A stretch of 51,702 nucleotides of DNA from Lachnospiraceae bacterium. Its GTDB lineage: Bacteria; Bacillota; Clostridia; Lachnospirales; Lachnospiraceae. Location: the NCBI GenBank assembly GCA_022799175.1, contig JAAWNY010000018.1:1-51702 (forward strand), in the 5' to 3' direction. Below the pieces are notes generated by a model that did no database searches, was not told the origin of the DNA, and was given only the letters and a program-made list of their open reading frames with translations. Positions 8,301-17,373 of this stretch are shown here, piece by piece. How positions within the stretch are numbered: the stretch's first letter is position 1; the number at the start of each line of letters is the position of its first letter. Both the position numbers and the translations under genes were made by a program.

Positions 8301-9965
8301 ATGAAGAAAATCCTGAAATCAGTATGTATATTTATTGCTATTTTTACAATTTTGGGTGGTACGGCGGCGGGATTTTTTATATATCATAAGTATATGCCAG
8401 TGAACGATCCGATAGATCCCGTAGAATGGTTTGGGGTGGCAGGTGATAGGGTGGCGATTGTGTTGAATAATGAATTGCTTACAGATGAGAAAGGGCGTTT
8501 GATTGATGGTGAGATATATTTGTCGCTGGAGTGGGTCAATCAGCAACTAAATGAGAGATTTTATTGGGATCAGGAGGAGAAAGAACTGATCTATACATTG
8601 CCAGAAGAAATTATCTATGCAGATGCATCCACCATGGGCAGCAATGGGAAACCATTGTTTGTAGAACAGGAGGATAAAGTTTGGTTGTTGGCAGGACTGG
8701 TGGTAAACTATACCGATGTCCGGATAGAGTCTTTTGTAGATGAAGCAGCAAAACGTATCTTCATAGACACCGAATGGGAATCGGTTCCCGAGGCCAGGCT
8801 GACGAAAGCTGGAAAACTCCGAGTGAGAGGCGGAATCAAAAGCGCTGTGTTGACTGAGATGACAGAAGAAGAAAATGTACTGATTTTGGAGACGATGGAG
8901 AACTGGAGTAAAGTTCGTACCAGAACTGGTTATATCGGATATATTCAGAACCGCTGCCTGGGAGTTCAGTCAGAACATCATTTTTTTAGCAATTTTCAAG
9001 AGCCGGTTTATACCAATATTTCTTTGGGAGAGCCAGTATGTCTGGTATGGCATCAGGTGTTTTCTCAGCAGGCTAATCAGGCAATGGAGCAGTTGATGTC
9101 CTCAGCAAAAGGAGTTAATGTGATTGCACCTACTTGGTTTATGTTGACGGACAACGAAGGAAATTATGAATGTTTGGCGGATAAAGATTATGTGAATAAA
9201 GCGCATGCTATGGGGATACAAGTGTGGGCAGTAGTGGATAATTTTAATAAAGGAGATAATGTACAGTCAGAGATTCTGTTTGCCCGAAGAACATCACGGG
9301 AGAAACTGATTAAATCTTTGATGGAAGATGCGAAAACTTATCAGCTGGATGGGATTAATTTGGATATTGAAAGTATTAAGGAGGAAGCAGGGGTTCATTA
9401 TGTTCAGTTTATTCGTGAGCTTTCAGTAAGTTGTCGGAAAGAGGGAATTATTCTCTCAATAGATAATACTGTACCAGCTCCATATTCGACATTTTATAAC
9501 CGGGAAGAACAGGGACGGGTGGCTGACTATGTGATTATAATGGCATACGATGAGCATCATGCGGGAGGAGAGCCAGGGTCTGTGGCTTCTTTGGGGTATG
9601 TAAAGAAAGGAATTGAGGATACCTTAAAAATAGTTCCCAAGGAAAAATTCATTAATGGGATACCCTTTTATACTAGATTGTGGAAGGAAGACGGGGGAGA
9701 CGTGTCAGCGACATCTATGGGAATTGCTGCTGCGAAGGAATGGGTAAAAAACAATGGAATGATTTTGGAATGGGATGAAGAACTTGGACAGTATTATGGT
9801 GAATTAGAGGATGGCAATTCTTTATACCGGCTGTGGATGGAAGAAGAGAAATCGCTCCGTAAAAAGATGGATTTGATCTGGGAACATAGATTGGCGGGAG
9901 TGGCCTGTTGGAAACTTGGTTTTGAAAATCCGGAGCTGTGGAATATAGTTCGGCCGAAGGAGTAA
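8301..9965 (+). CDS. Membrane-anchored or secreted GH18 glycosidase with SH3 domain
   Basis: 554 residues. Residues 7-29 form a signal/anchor helix. Residues 40-160 resemble a copper-amine-oxidase N-terminal-type domain (repeated beta segments such as EIYLSLEWVNQ). About 165-218 is a bacterial SH3 domain (KLRVRGG, WSKVRTRTGYIGYI). The rest is a glycoside hydrolase 18 barrel with catalytic motif DGINLDIE (350-357), the final Glu being the proton donor, and VIIMAYDEH. It resembles spore or cell-wall GH18 enzymes of the YaaH/YdhD type that cut N-acetylglucosamine linkages. Start has GAGGATG upstream. It leads directly into a lipoprotein phosphoesterase and an amidase, an envelope-related group. 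Confidence 0.85.
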   Translation: MKKILKSVCIFIAIFTILGGTAAGFFIYHKYMPVNDPIDPVEWFGVAGDRVAIVLNNELLTDEKGRLIDGEIYLSLEWVNQQLNERFYWDQEEKELIYTLPEEIIYADASTMGSNGKPLFVEQEDKVWLLAGLVVNYTDVRIESFVDEAAKRIFIDTEWESVPEARLTKAGKLRVRGGIKSAVLTEMTEEENVLILETMENWSKVRTRTGYIGYIQNRCLGVQSEHHFFSNFQEPVYTNISLGEPVCLVWHQVFSQQANQAMEQLMSSAKGVNVIAPTWFMLTDNEGNYECLADKDYVNKAHAMGIQVWAVVDNFNKGDNVQSEILFARRTSREKLIKSLMEDAKTYQLDGINLDIESIKEEAGVHYVQFIRELSVSCRKEGIILSIDNTVPAPYSTFYNREEQGRVADYVIIMAYDEHHAGGEPGSVASLGYVKKGIEDTLKIVPKEKFINGIPFYTRLWKEDGGDVSATSMGIAAAKEWVKNNGMILEWDEELGQYYGELEDGNSLYRLWMEEEKSLRKKMDLIWEHRLAGVACWKLGFENPELWNIVRPKE

Positions 9966-9979
9966 TGAGAGGAATAGGG

Positions 9980-11473
9980 ATGGAGATAGACAAAAGAAGG
10001 CGATTCATGAAACTTTTGGGAACAGCAGTTTTACTGATTTTGGTGCTGGGGTCCTGTTCTAGAGAGACAAAAGTACCAGTGGAACTGACAGAGTCAGAGT
10101 TGGAAATTCCACCCGAAAGCACAGAAGAGGAGTCAACCAAGGAGACACAGACAATATGGGAAGAGGATTCGTCAGAAGAAAGAGATCCAGGGTATATTGT
10201 GCCTTTTCCGGCAGACTCTATGGAACCAGAAGAGTCGATTTTTGCTGGACCGCCAATGTATGAATGGGAAAAGAAAGCGATTATTGGTACCGATATTCAT
10301 TATTTGTCAAGGAGCTTAACGGATGGGGGAAGTAGTTTTCAGTATATGGTAGAACACGGTGATGGCAAGGTAGTAACATACATAGAACAAATTACGGACG
10401 CATTTTTGGAGGAAGTGATTCGCCAACAACCGGATGTATTAATCCTAAGTGGAGATTTAACTTTGGATGGCGAGAAAAAAAGCCATGAGGAGTTAGCTGG
10501 AAAGTTGTATTCTGTGGAGGAGGCGGGAATTCCTGTATTGGTGATTCCTGGAAATCATGATATTAACAATCGTCATGCGGCACAATATCAGGGAGAAGAG
10601 CGGATTCCGGCGGAGTTTACCACACCAGAGGAGTTTCGAGAGATTTATCAAGATTTTGGTTATAATGAAGCGATTAGTGAGGATCGGCGCAGTCTTAGCT
10701 ATGTATATGAGATAGATGATTACAATCGACTTTTGATGCTGGATACTTGTCAATATCAGCAAAAGGCACTGGTGGGCGGCGCGATTTTGACAGATACTTA
10801 TGACTGGATTGAGGAACAACTAGAAGATGCTTGGGATAATGGCATGAATATGATTCCGGTTGCTCACCACAATTTGCTTGATGAGAGTGAGATTTATGTG
10901 GATGACTGTACGATTGAGCATGGGGAACAGTTAGTGAATATTCTGGAAAACTGGGATGTGGCGATTTTTCTGAGTGGGCATCTTCATGTGCAACACAGTA
11001 AAAGATCGGAGGATAACCGGGGGGTGTGGGAGATGGTAACTAGTTCGCTAGCGACGCCGGCATGTCAATATGGGAATCTGCTTTTTCGAGATGATGGGAG
11101 TTTTCGCTATTGGACACAGACGGTGGATGTGGAGAGATGGGCCAAACGAAATAACCGAACAGAGAAGGAACTACTAGAATTTGATGATTTTAAAGAACCA
11201 TTTTTGCGAAAGGTATTTTATAATCAGTCTTATGATGCTCTCAAACGGATTGAAGAGTTGAGCGAATCAAAGAGGGAACGGATGTCCGTATTATATTCGG
11301 AACTGAATTATCATTATTACCAAGGAACCGCATATCAAATTCGAGAACGGGTATTGAAAGATCCGAATTATCAGCTATGGTTGGAAGATGGAGCTTTTAC
11401 TGTGCTGGCAGATTATGTGCAATATATTGTTAGTGATGCCAAGAGAGATTATAATCGGGTCGAGGAGGATTAA
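9980..11473 (+). CDS. Calcineurin-like metallophosphoesterase lipoprotein
   Basis: 497 residues. The N-terminus has a basic stretch, a hydrophobic helix (LLGTAVLLILVLGSC) and a lipobox-like cysteine, then an acidic Ser/Thr/Glu-rich linker, as in surface lipoproteins. All metal-binding motifs of the calcineurin-like family are present in order: GTDIHYL (DxH), LSGDLTLDG (GDxx), PGNHDINN (GNHD), VAHHN and SGHLHVQ (GHxH). The substrate is unknown. Several ATGs are possible: one overlaps the GH18 stop (9965), while the start used here follows AGAGGA by 7 nt; a later ATG at 10007 would still keep the signal peptide. Probably co-transcribed with the GH18 gene. Confidence 0.85.
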   Translation: MEIDKRRRFMKLLGTAVLLILVLGSCSRETKVPVELTESELEIPPESTEEESTKETQTIWEEDSSEERDPGYIVPFPADSMEPEESIFAGPPMYEWEKKAIIGTDIHYLSRSLTDGGSSFQYMVEHGDGKVVTYIEQITDAFLEEVIRQQPDVLILSGDLTLDGEKKSHEELAGKLYSVEEAGIPVLVIPGNHDINNRHAAQYQGEERIPAEFTTPEEFREIYQDFGYNEAISEDRRSLSYVYEIDDYNRLLMLDTCQYQQKALVGGAILTDTYDWIEEQLEDAWDNGMNMIPVAHHNLLDESEIYVDDCTIEHGEQLVNILENWDVAIFLSGHLHVQHSKRSEDNRGVWEMVTSSLATPACQYGNLLFRDDGSFRYWTQTVDVERWAKRNNRTEKELLEFDDFKEPFLRKVFYNQSYDALKRIEELSESKRERMSVLYSELNYHYYQGTAYQIRERVLKDPNYQLWLEDGAFTVLADYVQYIVSDAKRDYNRVEED

Positions 11474-11546
11474 TGATTTGTGAGGTTCTTTTTTCAGAGA
11501 ATAACCGATATATTAATGTGAGGCCAGAATGATGGATGGATAAGAC

Positions 11547-12242
11547 ATGAATGATCGAAAGCCGGAGATGCTGATGGGGGCTTTGCTACTGGTATTTGTT
11601 TTTCTGGTTTCCCGACATGCGGGAATGATGGTATCCGGTCAGAACGTGGTGGCAGGAAAAGCAAAACCGGTAGTGGTGATCGATAGTGGACATGGAGGCA
11701 ATGATCCCGGTAAAGTTGGCGTGGACGGAAGTTTGGAAAAAGAGATCAATCTGGAGATTGCTCATAAATTAAAGTCTTATTTGGAAGCATCTGATGTGGA
11801 AGTGATTATGACCCGGGAAGCGGATAAGGGGCTCTATGGGGAAAAAGACAGCAAAAAAAAGATGGCTGATATGAGGAATCGCTGTGAACTGATCAATGAA
11901 ACGAAACCGGATTTGGTGGTCAGCATTCATCAGAATAGTTATCATGAGGAGAAAATTTCTGGTGGTCAGGTGTTTTACTATAAGGATTCAGAAAAGGGAA
12001 AACGTCTGGCAGAAATTCTCCAGAAAAGGTTTGATTTTGTGCTGGGAGAGAAAAATAAGCGTTTGGCAAAGCCGAATGGGAATTATTATCTGCTTTTGCA
12101 TGTAAAACAGCCAATTGTAATTGTAGAATGTGGTTTTTTATCAAATCGGAAAGAGGCAGCGGCTTTGAATACGAAAGAATATCAGGATCGATTGGCCTGG
12201 ACGATTCATATGGGAATAATGGAGTATTTGAACAGTCAGTAA
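11547..12242 (+). CDS. cwlD: N-acetylmuramoyl-L-alanine amidase, CwlD-like
   Basis: 231 residues, an Amidase_3 zinc enzyme. An N-terminal hydrophobic segment (MLMGALLLVFVFLVS) acts as signal or anchor. Zinc and catalytic motifs are seen: VIDSGHGGNDPG (His), LEKEINLEIA (Glu), VVSIHQN (His) and IVECGFLSN (Glu). Length and order fit CwlD of spore formers, which takes stem peptides off cortex peptidoglycan during muramic-lactam formation. Similar amidases also act in vegetative cells, so the cwlD name is tentative. The ribosome binding site is weak (GGATGGA). It follows the phosphoesterase by 73 nt. Confidence 0.8.
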   Translation: MNDRKPEMLMGALLLVFVFLVSRHAGMMVSGQNVVAGKAKPVVVIDSGHGGNDPGKVGVDGSLEKEINLEIAHKLKSYLEASDVEVIMTREADKGLYGEKDSKKKMADMRNRCELINETKPDLVVSIHQNSYHEEKISGGQVFYYKDSEKGKRLAEILQKRFDFVLGEKNKRLAKPNGNYYLLLHVKQPIVIVECGFLSNRKEAAALNTKEYQDRLAWTIHMGIMEYLNSQ

Positions 12243-12271
12243 TGGTATTTTGTAAATAATAATGGATAATT

Positions 12272-12301
12272 ACTCTTCTCGCAGCTTGCTGCGGGAGGAG
12301 T
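12272..12301 (+). repeat. Strong stem-loop after cwlD-like gene
   Basis: 14-bp inverted repeat, arms ACTCTTCTCGCAGC and GCTGCGGGAGGAGT with two G-U pairs and a 2-nt centre. No T-run follows on the plus strand, so it may be an RNA-stabilising structure or a dispersed REP-like hairpin rather than a plain terminator. Confidence 0.5.
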
Positions 12302-12511
12302 CAAAAGATGTAAACATTCTTTTTCATCATAATTTTTTATTCAAGAAAATTTCGTTAATATTTCCCACAATATTATATTTTTATCATTCATAAGTTTTTA
12401 GATGACGTTATAGAGGTAAGGCATCTTTTATTTAGTTTTTACATAATGCAGAAGAGACAAGAAAAAAGCAATAAAACAATTACAGAATAAGAAAAAGAGG
12501 AGTGATAGAAC

Positions 12512-15500
12512 ATGTGGAAAAACTTTCAAAAAAATTATAGACATCCGATCGCTGTTCTGATGATATTGTTGATGGTGATGACAAATACCGGAGGCAATCA
12601 AGGAGCAATTTTGGCAGCTGGAGAAAACGAAAGTGCATTATTTTTGCTAGACGGGAGAGAGCTTCAAGAAGCCATACAGGAAACAGAGCGACAGCAAGAA
12701 CTATTTGAGTATGATTCCCTGCAATTGGAAGCAGAGAAAAATAGCATTAAGAAACGATATGAAAAGCTTCTAGGAAAGAAAAGTCGCTCTGTATATGCAT
12801 TGAATTTGGAAATGGATGATAGCTATGCGCCAGAAGGAGCAGAGCTACAATCCTTTTATAATACGGCAACAAAAGATGTGATTTTTCTGTTTCTTAATAA
12901 AAGTGATATGACTATGAATTATAGGATAAATATTGATGGATATGAAACAGAAGCGGTTTCGTTATCTTCTATTGCGATTCCACTAAATGAGGAGAAACAG
13001 TTGGTTTTGCAGCTATCGCGTCATGGAGCGGCAAAGGTATTTGCCTCTTTGGGGACTTTGGATAAAGAAGCAAAAGAAACTGTTTCATCAGAAGAAAGTA
13101 GAGTGGAAATAGAAAGCGAAAACGAGATAGAAACAGACGAGTCAGATAACAATGATATTATTAGTATAGAAGGGAAACTCCTAGAAGATGATGATATCAA
13201 ACTTAGAGGTAAGTTGAAAGGGAAAGAATATGATACCGTGAGGATTCAAGATGATATATATGCAAAGGCAATTAAGGTTGCATGGAAAGACATCGAATCG
13301 ATGTTAGGCAGACAGGTAGTAGAATATGCGGTGAGCTATTCCGTGAATTTGCCGGAGGCGGCGAAGACAGAAGGGGCAGATTGTGTGGCAGAAGGAGAAA
13401 ATTTACATTTCGTAGTTGGATTAAAAGAGGGGTATGAGATTGAACATGTTTTGGTGAATGGGATAGGAATGGAAACAATAGTCGGAGATTCCAATTGGGC
13501 AAGCAATTCTAATTGGGCAAGTGCTTCCAATTGGGAAGGCGATTTCAATGGGGGCTCTTATCCATATAACTATGTTGTAAAAGATGTGTTTGAAGATTTG
13601 GAAATAGAAATAGAAGTTAAACACCAGAAGGAAATAGACAGGCAAGAATGGACGGCAGCAAATAATTTAAAAGAGCTACATAAAGCGTTTAATAATCATG
13701 AAAACAAAATCTATTTAACAGAAAATATTGAAACGGTTTTGGATTGGGACAATCTTGATGATGGGGATTATGGATGGGCAATCTCAGAGGGAACGGATAT
13801 TACGCTTGATTTGAACGGACATACTCTTACTTATGGGGGAGAAGGAAATGGATACTTTCGCCTGTTTTATATACGGGGAACCTTGACAATTATGGACAGT
13901 GCCGGAGGCGGGAGAATTACAAACAGCAGAGAAGAAATAGATTCAGCCATTTGTGTAGATGGAGGAAAGCTAATCCTTGAAAGTGGCTTGATAGGTACTT
14001 TTCACAAATCTAATGACATCAGAACACATGAAACAAGTCATGGTGTGGTGGTAAAAGGACAAGGTGTAGTTTGTATGAAAGGCGGATGTATCGCTGGTAA
14101 CGGCAATGGACTGGAAAATGGTGGTGGCATTTATGTTGAAAGTGGTGTATTAGAAATCAGTGGTGGCAGTATTGAGCATAATATTGCTAATAATGGTGGG
14201 GGAATTTATGGGACAGAGAGTAGCGTAATTCATATTACGGGTGGAACAATTAATAATAATGAATCCATAGGCGGAGGGGAACGTCTGTCTGGATATGATT
14301 TTGGTGGAGGTGGAATTTTTGCCAGAGGAGAACTGATTTTTACCGATGGGATAATTAAGGAGAATACGGCCGTATCAGGAGGCGGAGGGATCTATTATGA
14401 TACGATAGATTTTGATGAAAATAAAAGTTTTGCAATGACAGGCGGCATTATTGATAATAATGTTGCGGAAAAAGGGGAAGGCGGAGGCATTTATTTTGGA
14501 TGGCATGGGACCGTTACTGGTGGAAAAATTACAGAAAATCATACGAATACGAAAATTGATTGGGGTGGTGGTGGAATCTTTACACAGACTGGGGTAGAGG
14601 TAACAATTCTCAATGCCCAAATTACAGATAATACAGCAGATGGATTTGGAGGTGGTGTGGCAGGTTGTCCCAGTGGGAATATTTATGCTCTTACTATTGA
14701 TGGAGCAGGAATATTTGACAATCATGCAAAAGGTACAACACTTACAGAGCGAGAGGAAGAGGATGGTAGAATAGAAGATCAGAGTGCAAAGGCGGATATG
14801 GTGTTTATGACGTCGGGTTTTGCCGATTATTATTGTGAAAAAACCAGCACAGTTTTTGGAAATATGCTTGGTGGAGGTGACGCCAAATGGCATGGGAGCA
14901 GCGACGGCAATTCAGTTATAATCAGTAAGAACAACTTTGTGAGAGCAGATAAGAGGATGGGCCTGAATTCCTGCCCTTCACCAGAAGATAAAATTCGGGC
15001 CAGGACATATGCGAATGTGATAATTTCTGGGAATACTTCCCATACTCATGGCGGCGGTATTATGAGTAATGGTACATTGGTTTTAGGTTCAGATATAGAG
15101 ATGGTGGATATTTCAGGTTCAAAGATCTGGCGAGGGGATCAAAAGGAAAACAGACCGGCAAGTATTATCATAAACTTATTGGCAAACGGGGATTTATGTG
15201 CAAGTAAAAAGATAATGGGAGAAGAAGATAAATGGGAGTGGTCATTTGATGAAATACCAAAAACAAATGTGGATGGAAGCCTGATTTCCTATACGGTGGA
15301 AGAGGCTCCGGTATTTGGGTATGAGACAGAAATTAAAGGAAGTGATAATTGGTTTTCCATTATAAATACTTATATTCCAGAAAGAACCAGCCGTACTGTT
15401 CGAAAAATCTGGTGTGATTCTGACAATCAAAAGGGTAAGCGTCCGGAGTCTATTCAAGTGCAGTTAATGGCAGATGGCATAGCGGAAGGAGATATCGTTG

Positions 15501-15988
15501 TTTTAAGCGCAGAAAACCAATGGTCATATACGTGGCAAAATCTTCTTCAGAAAGAAGGGGATAAGGATATCCATTATACAGTAGTTGAAATAGGGACGGC
15601 GGATGGCTATGCAACTACTTATAGCGAAGATACTTTTACGATTACCAATACTCTCACCAATTCAGGAAAACCGGGGAGTGGAAGTAGACCAAGTGGTAGC
15701 GGAAAATTTGAAAATATTAAAACACCAGGAGGGCCAGGAGTTAAAAATACACCTGGGGATCCAGGCAGAATTACAGCGGTACCAATGGAAGGGGTGGAAA
15801 TACCACTGGAAGAACTTTTATCTGAGATGGCAGAAGAATGGATTGAAGATCCGAATAAACCATTAGCAGCATTGGCTAAAACGGGAGATAATCGTTCAAG
15901 AAAAATATTACTGTTAATATTCGGGATGGCTGGAGCTGGGATACTTTTTTTGATAATAGCTTTGAAAAGGGAAAAAGAAGTCCAATGA
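12512..15988 (+). CDS. Cell-wall-anchored surface protein: beta-helix plus two Cna-B repeats, LAKTG signal
   Basis: 1158 residues. A signal peptide (IAVLMILLMVMTNTGG, cleavage near ILAAGEN) is followed by a coiled, charged region (about 35-230). Residues about 385-830 are a right-handed parallel beta-helix with repeated GGGIY/GGGIF turns (NGGGIY, GGGGIF, GEGGGIYF), as in bacterial adhesins. Two Cna-B domains follow (from about 865 and about 965; KIWRGDQKENRP, KIWCDSDNQKGKRP). A Gly/Pro/Ser-rich linker leads to LAKTGD (1121-1126), a hydrophobic helix and a short basic tail. The sorting motif has Ala in place of Pro of LPxTG. AAGAGGAG precedes the ATG. Likely an adhesin; no sortase gene is in the window. 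Codon use is more A-rich than its neighbours. Confidence 0.85.
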   Translation: MWKNFQKNYRHPIAVLMILLMVMTNTGGNQGAILAAGENESALFLLDGRELQEAIQETERQQELFEYDSLQLEAEKNSIKKRYEKLLGKKSRSVYALNLEMDDSYAPEGAELQSFYNTATKDVIFLFLNKSDMTMNYRINIDGYETEAVSLSSIAIPLNEEKQLVLQLSRHGAAKVFASLGTLDKEAKETVSSEESRVEIESENEIETDESDNNDIISIEGKLLEDDDIKLRGKLKGKEYDTVRIQDDIYAKAIKVAWKDIESMLGRQVVEYAVSYSVNLPEAAKTEGADCVAEGENLHFVVGLKEGYEIEHVLVNGIGMETIVGDSNWASNSNWASASNWEGDFNGGSYPYNYVVKDVFEDLEIEIEVKHQKEIDRQEWTAANNLKELHKAFNNHENKIYLTENIETVLDWDNLDDGDYGWAISEGTDITLDLNGHTLTYGGEGNGYFRLFYIRGTLTIMDSAGGGRITNSREEIDSAICVDGGKLILESGLIGTFHKSNDIRTHETSHGVVVKGQGVVCMKGGCIAGNGNGLENGGGIYVESGVLEISGGSIEHNIANNGGGIYGTESSVIHITGGTINNNESIGGGERLSGYDFGGGGIFARGELIFTDGIIKENTAVSGGGGIYYDTIDFDENKSFAMTGGIIDNNVAEKGEGGGIYFGWHGTVTGGKITENHTNTKIDWGGGGIFTQTGVEVTILNAQITDNTADGFGGGVAGCPSGNIYALTIDGAGIFDNHAKGTTLTEREEEDGRIEDQSAKADMVFMTSGFADYYCEKTSTVFGNMLGGGDAKWHGSSDGNSVIISKNNFVRADKRMGLNSCPSPEDKIRARTYANVIISGNTSHTHGGGIMSNGTLVLGSDIEMVDISGSKIWRGDQKENRPASIIINLLANGDLCASKKIMGEEDKWEWSFDEIPKTNVDGSLISYTVEEAPVFGYETEIKGSDNWFSIINTYIPERTSRTVRKIWCDSDNQKGKRPESIQVQLMADGIAEGDIVVLSAENQWSYTWQNLLQKEGDKDIHYTVVEIGTADGYATTYSEDTFTITNTLTNSGKPGSGSRPSGSGKFENIKTPGGPGVKNTPGDPGRITAVPMEGVEIPLEELLSEMAEEWIEDPNKPLAALAKTGDNRSRKILLLIFGMAGAGILFLIIALKREKEVQ

Positions 15989-16118
15989 TAAGAGGTCTAC
16001 TTTAGATACTTTGGGAGATGATGAAATTTTGACTTTACAGTATCCATTATCAGAGATACAAAAATTTCCTGAAATTCAGGAGCATAGAAGTAAATCCTTC
16101 TTAATTCTGAAGATCCAT

Positions 16119-16147
16119 AATGCCGGCCGTTTTTAACGGTCAGCATT
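16119..16147 (-). terminator. Stem-loop overlapping the TSCPD gene stop
   Basis: 12-bp arms (AATGCCGGCCGT/ACGGTCAGCATT on the plus strand, two wobble pairs) with a 5-nt loop between convergent genes. T-runs are poor on both strands, so terminator activity is only probable. Confidence 0.5.
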
Positions 16148-16390
16148 ATTGGCCTTTTCGTATTCCTTCAATGCTAAAGCAAGCTGATCGGGGCAGGAAG
16201 TGGGCTTGAAACCACAACGAGTTCCCTCCAAACGCAGGATCACATCACCAATATCCATACCTTCCACCAAACGGGCGATACCCTGAGTGTTGCCAGAACA
16301 ACCGCCAATATACTGTACATTAGTAAGTTTGTGATCTTTGACATCAAAATGAATCTCTCTAGAACAGACGCCGCGTGTCTTATAAACCAT
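16133..16390 (-). CDS. TSCPD-domain protein (TIGR03905-type, four conserved cysteines)
   Basis: 85 residues of a small family with a TSCPD domain, related to the C-terminal part of vitamin-B12-dependent ribonucleotide reductases. Four cysteines fit the family pattern: C9 (GVCSREI), C31 (GGCSGN), C59 and C66 (TRCGFKPTSCPDQLALAL). A metal site is likely but unproven; the function is unknown. GGAGGATAAAAATT precedes the ATG. Monocistronic, convergent with the surface-protein gene. Confidence 0.85.
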   Translation of the reverse strand: MVYKTRGVCSREIHFDVKDHKLTNVQYIGGCSGNTQGIARLVEGMDIGDVILRLEGTRCGFKPTSCPDQLALALKEYEKANNADR

Positions 16391-16438
16391 AATTTTTATC
16401 CTCCGTTTTTAACAAATTATATCTGGATAAGAAAGGGA

Positions 16439-16466
16439 TTGTCAAGAACATTATTTGTGGTATACT
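16439..16466 (+). promoter_or_regulatory. Promoter of the MTA/SAH nucleosidase gene
   Basis: TTGTCA, 16 nt, TATACT, with TGG directly before the -10 (extended -10). Confidence 0.65.
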
Positions 16467-16478
16467 TATCCTAACTGT

Positions 16479-16506
16479 TCAGATGAACCTTTCGGCTAAC
16501 ATCTGA
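16479..16506 (+). promoter_or_regulatory. Hairpin in the 5' leader of the nucleosidase gene
   Basis: TCAGATG / CATCTGA, 7 bp with a 14-nt loop, between promoter and ribosome binding site. It is too small for the known SAM or SAH riboswitches. Confidence 0.4.
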
Positions 16507-16537
16507 GCGCGAATTTTATGATAAAATGGAGGCTTTT

Positions 16538-17230
16538 ATGCTAGGAATTATCGGAGCAATGGCAGAAGAAGTGGAACAACTTAAAAAAGAAATGGCCCAA
16601 CCGGAGATTATTTCTGTAGCAGGAATGGATTTTTATAAAGGAAAAATTGGGGGAAAAGACGTGGTAGTAGTCCGCTCGGGTGTCGGTAAGGTCAATGGAG
16701 CGGTATGTGTGCAAATTTTGGTGGACCGATTTGGGGTTGATGGAATTGTAAACACAGGTATTGCCGGTTCACTAAAGGCAGAAATTAATATCGGGGATTT
16801 AGTATTGGCTACTGATGCCGTACAACATGACGTAGATGCCACTCTGTTTTCCTATCCATTGGGACAAATCCCACAGCTTGGAGTATTGGCATTTGAGGCA
16901 GATCGAGAGCTGAGAGAGAAGGCCGTTACCTGCTGTCGACAGGTAAATCCGGACATTGAAGTTCATGAGGGCAGGATATTGACAGGAGATCAGTTTATTT
17001 CTTCCAAAGAAAAGAAAGAATGGTTGTTTGAGACTTTTGGTGGAGTGTGTACTGAGATGGAAGGAGCTGCGATTGCACAGGCGGCTTATCTGAATCAGGT
17101 GCCGTTTTTGATTGTGAGGGCAATTTCTGATAAGGCAGATGACAGTGCACAGATGGATTATGAAGAATTTGAACGGCTGGCAATTGTTCACAGTGTAAAT
17201 TTGACGAGAACATTGATTGAAAATATCTAA
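16538..17230 (+). CDS. mtnN: 5'-methylthioadenosine/S-adenosylhomocysteine nucleosidase
   Basis: 230 residues. Hydrolyses methylthioadenosine and S-adenosylhomocysteine to adenine and the thio-sugar, for methionine salvage and removal of radical-SAM by-products. The start MLGIIGAMAEEV is the family's typical N-terminus; VNTGIAGSL, TEMEGAAIAQAA (catalytic-site Glu) and VRAISDKAD (catalytic Asp) are all present, and the length is standard. An upstream in-frame ATG at 16526 is discarded because GGAGG lies just before the start used here. It stands alone behind its own promoter and a short leader hairpin. Confidence 0.95.
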   Translation: MLGIIGAMAEEVEQLKKEMAQPEIISVAGMDFYKGKIGGKDVVVVRSGVGKVNGAVCVQILVDRFGVDGIVNTGIAGSLKAEINIGDLVLATDAVQHDVDATLFSYPLGQIPQLGVLAFEADRELREKAVTCCRQVNPDIEVHEGRILTGDQFISSKEKKEWLFETFGGVCTEMEGAAIAQAAYLNQVPFLIVRAISDKADDSAQMDYEEFERLAIVHSVNLTRTLIENI

Positions 17231-17301
17231 GTTAAGAATTCATGTGAACTTCATAATCGAATTTAAGCGAACTTTGACGAACGATTCTAGGCTCCCTGAA
17301 C

Positions 17302-17330
17302 TTTCCAAAACTAGTTTGGACGGCTATAAT
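17302..17330 (+). promoter_or_regulatory. Promoter with internal palindrome
   Basis: TTTCCA, 17 nt, TATAAT. The spacer holds an imperfect palindrome (TCCAAAACTAGTTTGGA, 17303-17319), which could be an operator. Confidence 0.55.
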
Positions 17331-17373
17331 GATAGCTGTTGAAAAACTCAGGAAAGAAAGGGGAGCTGTTTTT

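Noticed and set aside
16439-16537. SAM or SAH riboswitch before mtnN
   Set aside because: The leader is only about 70 nt with one 7-bp hairpin; the conserved cores of these riboswitch classes are absent.
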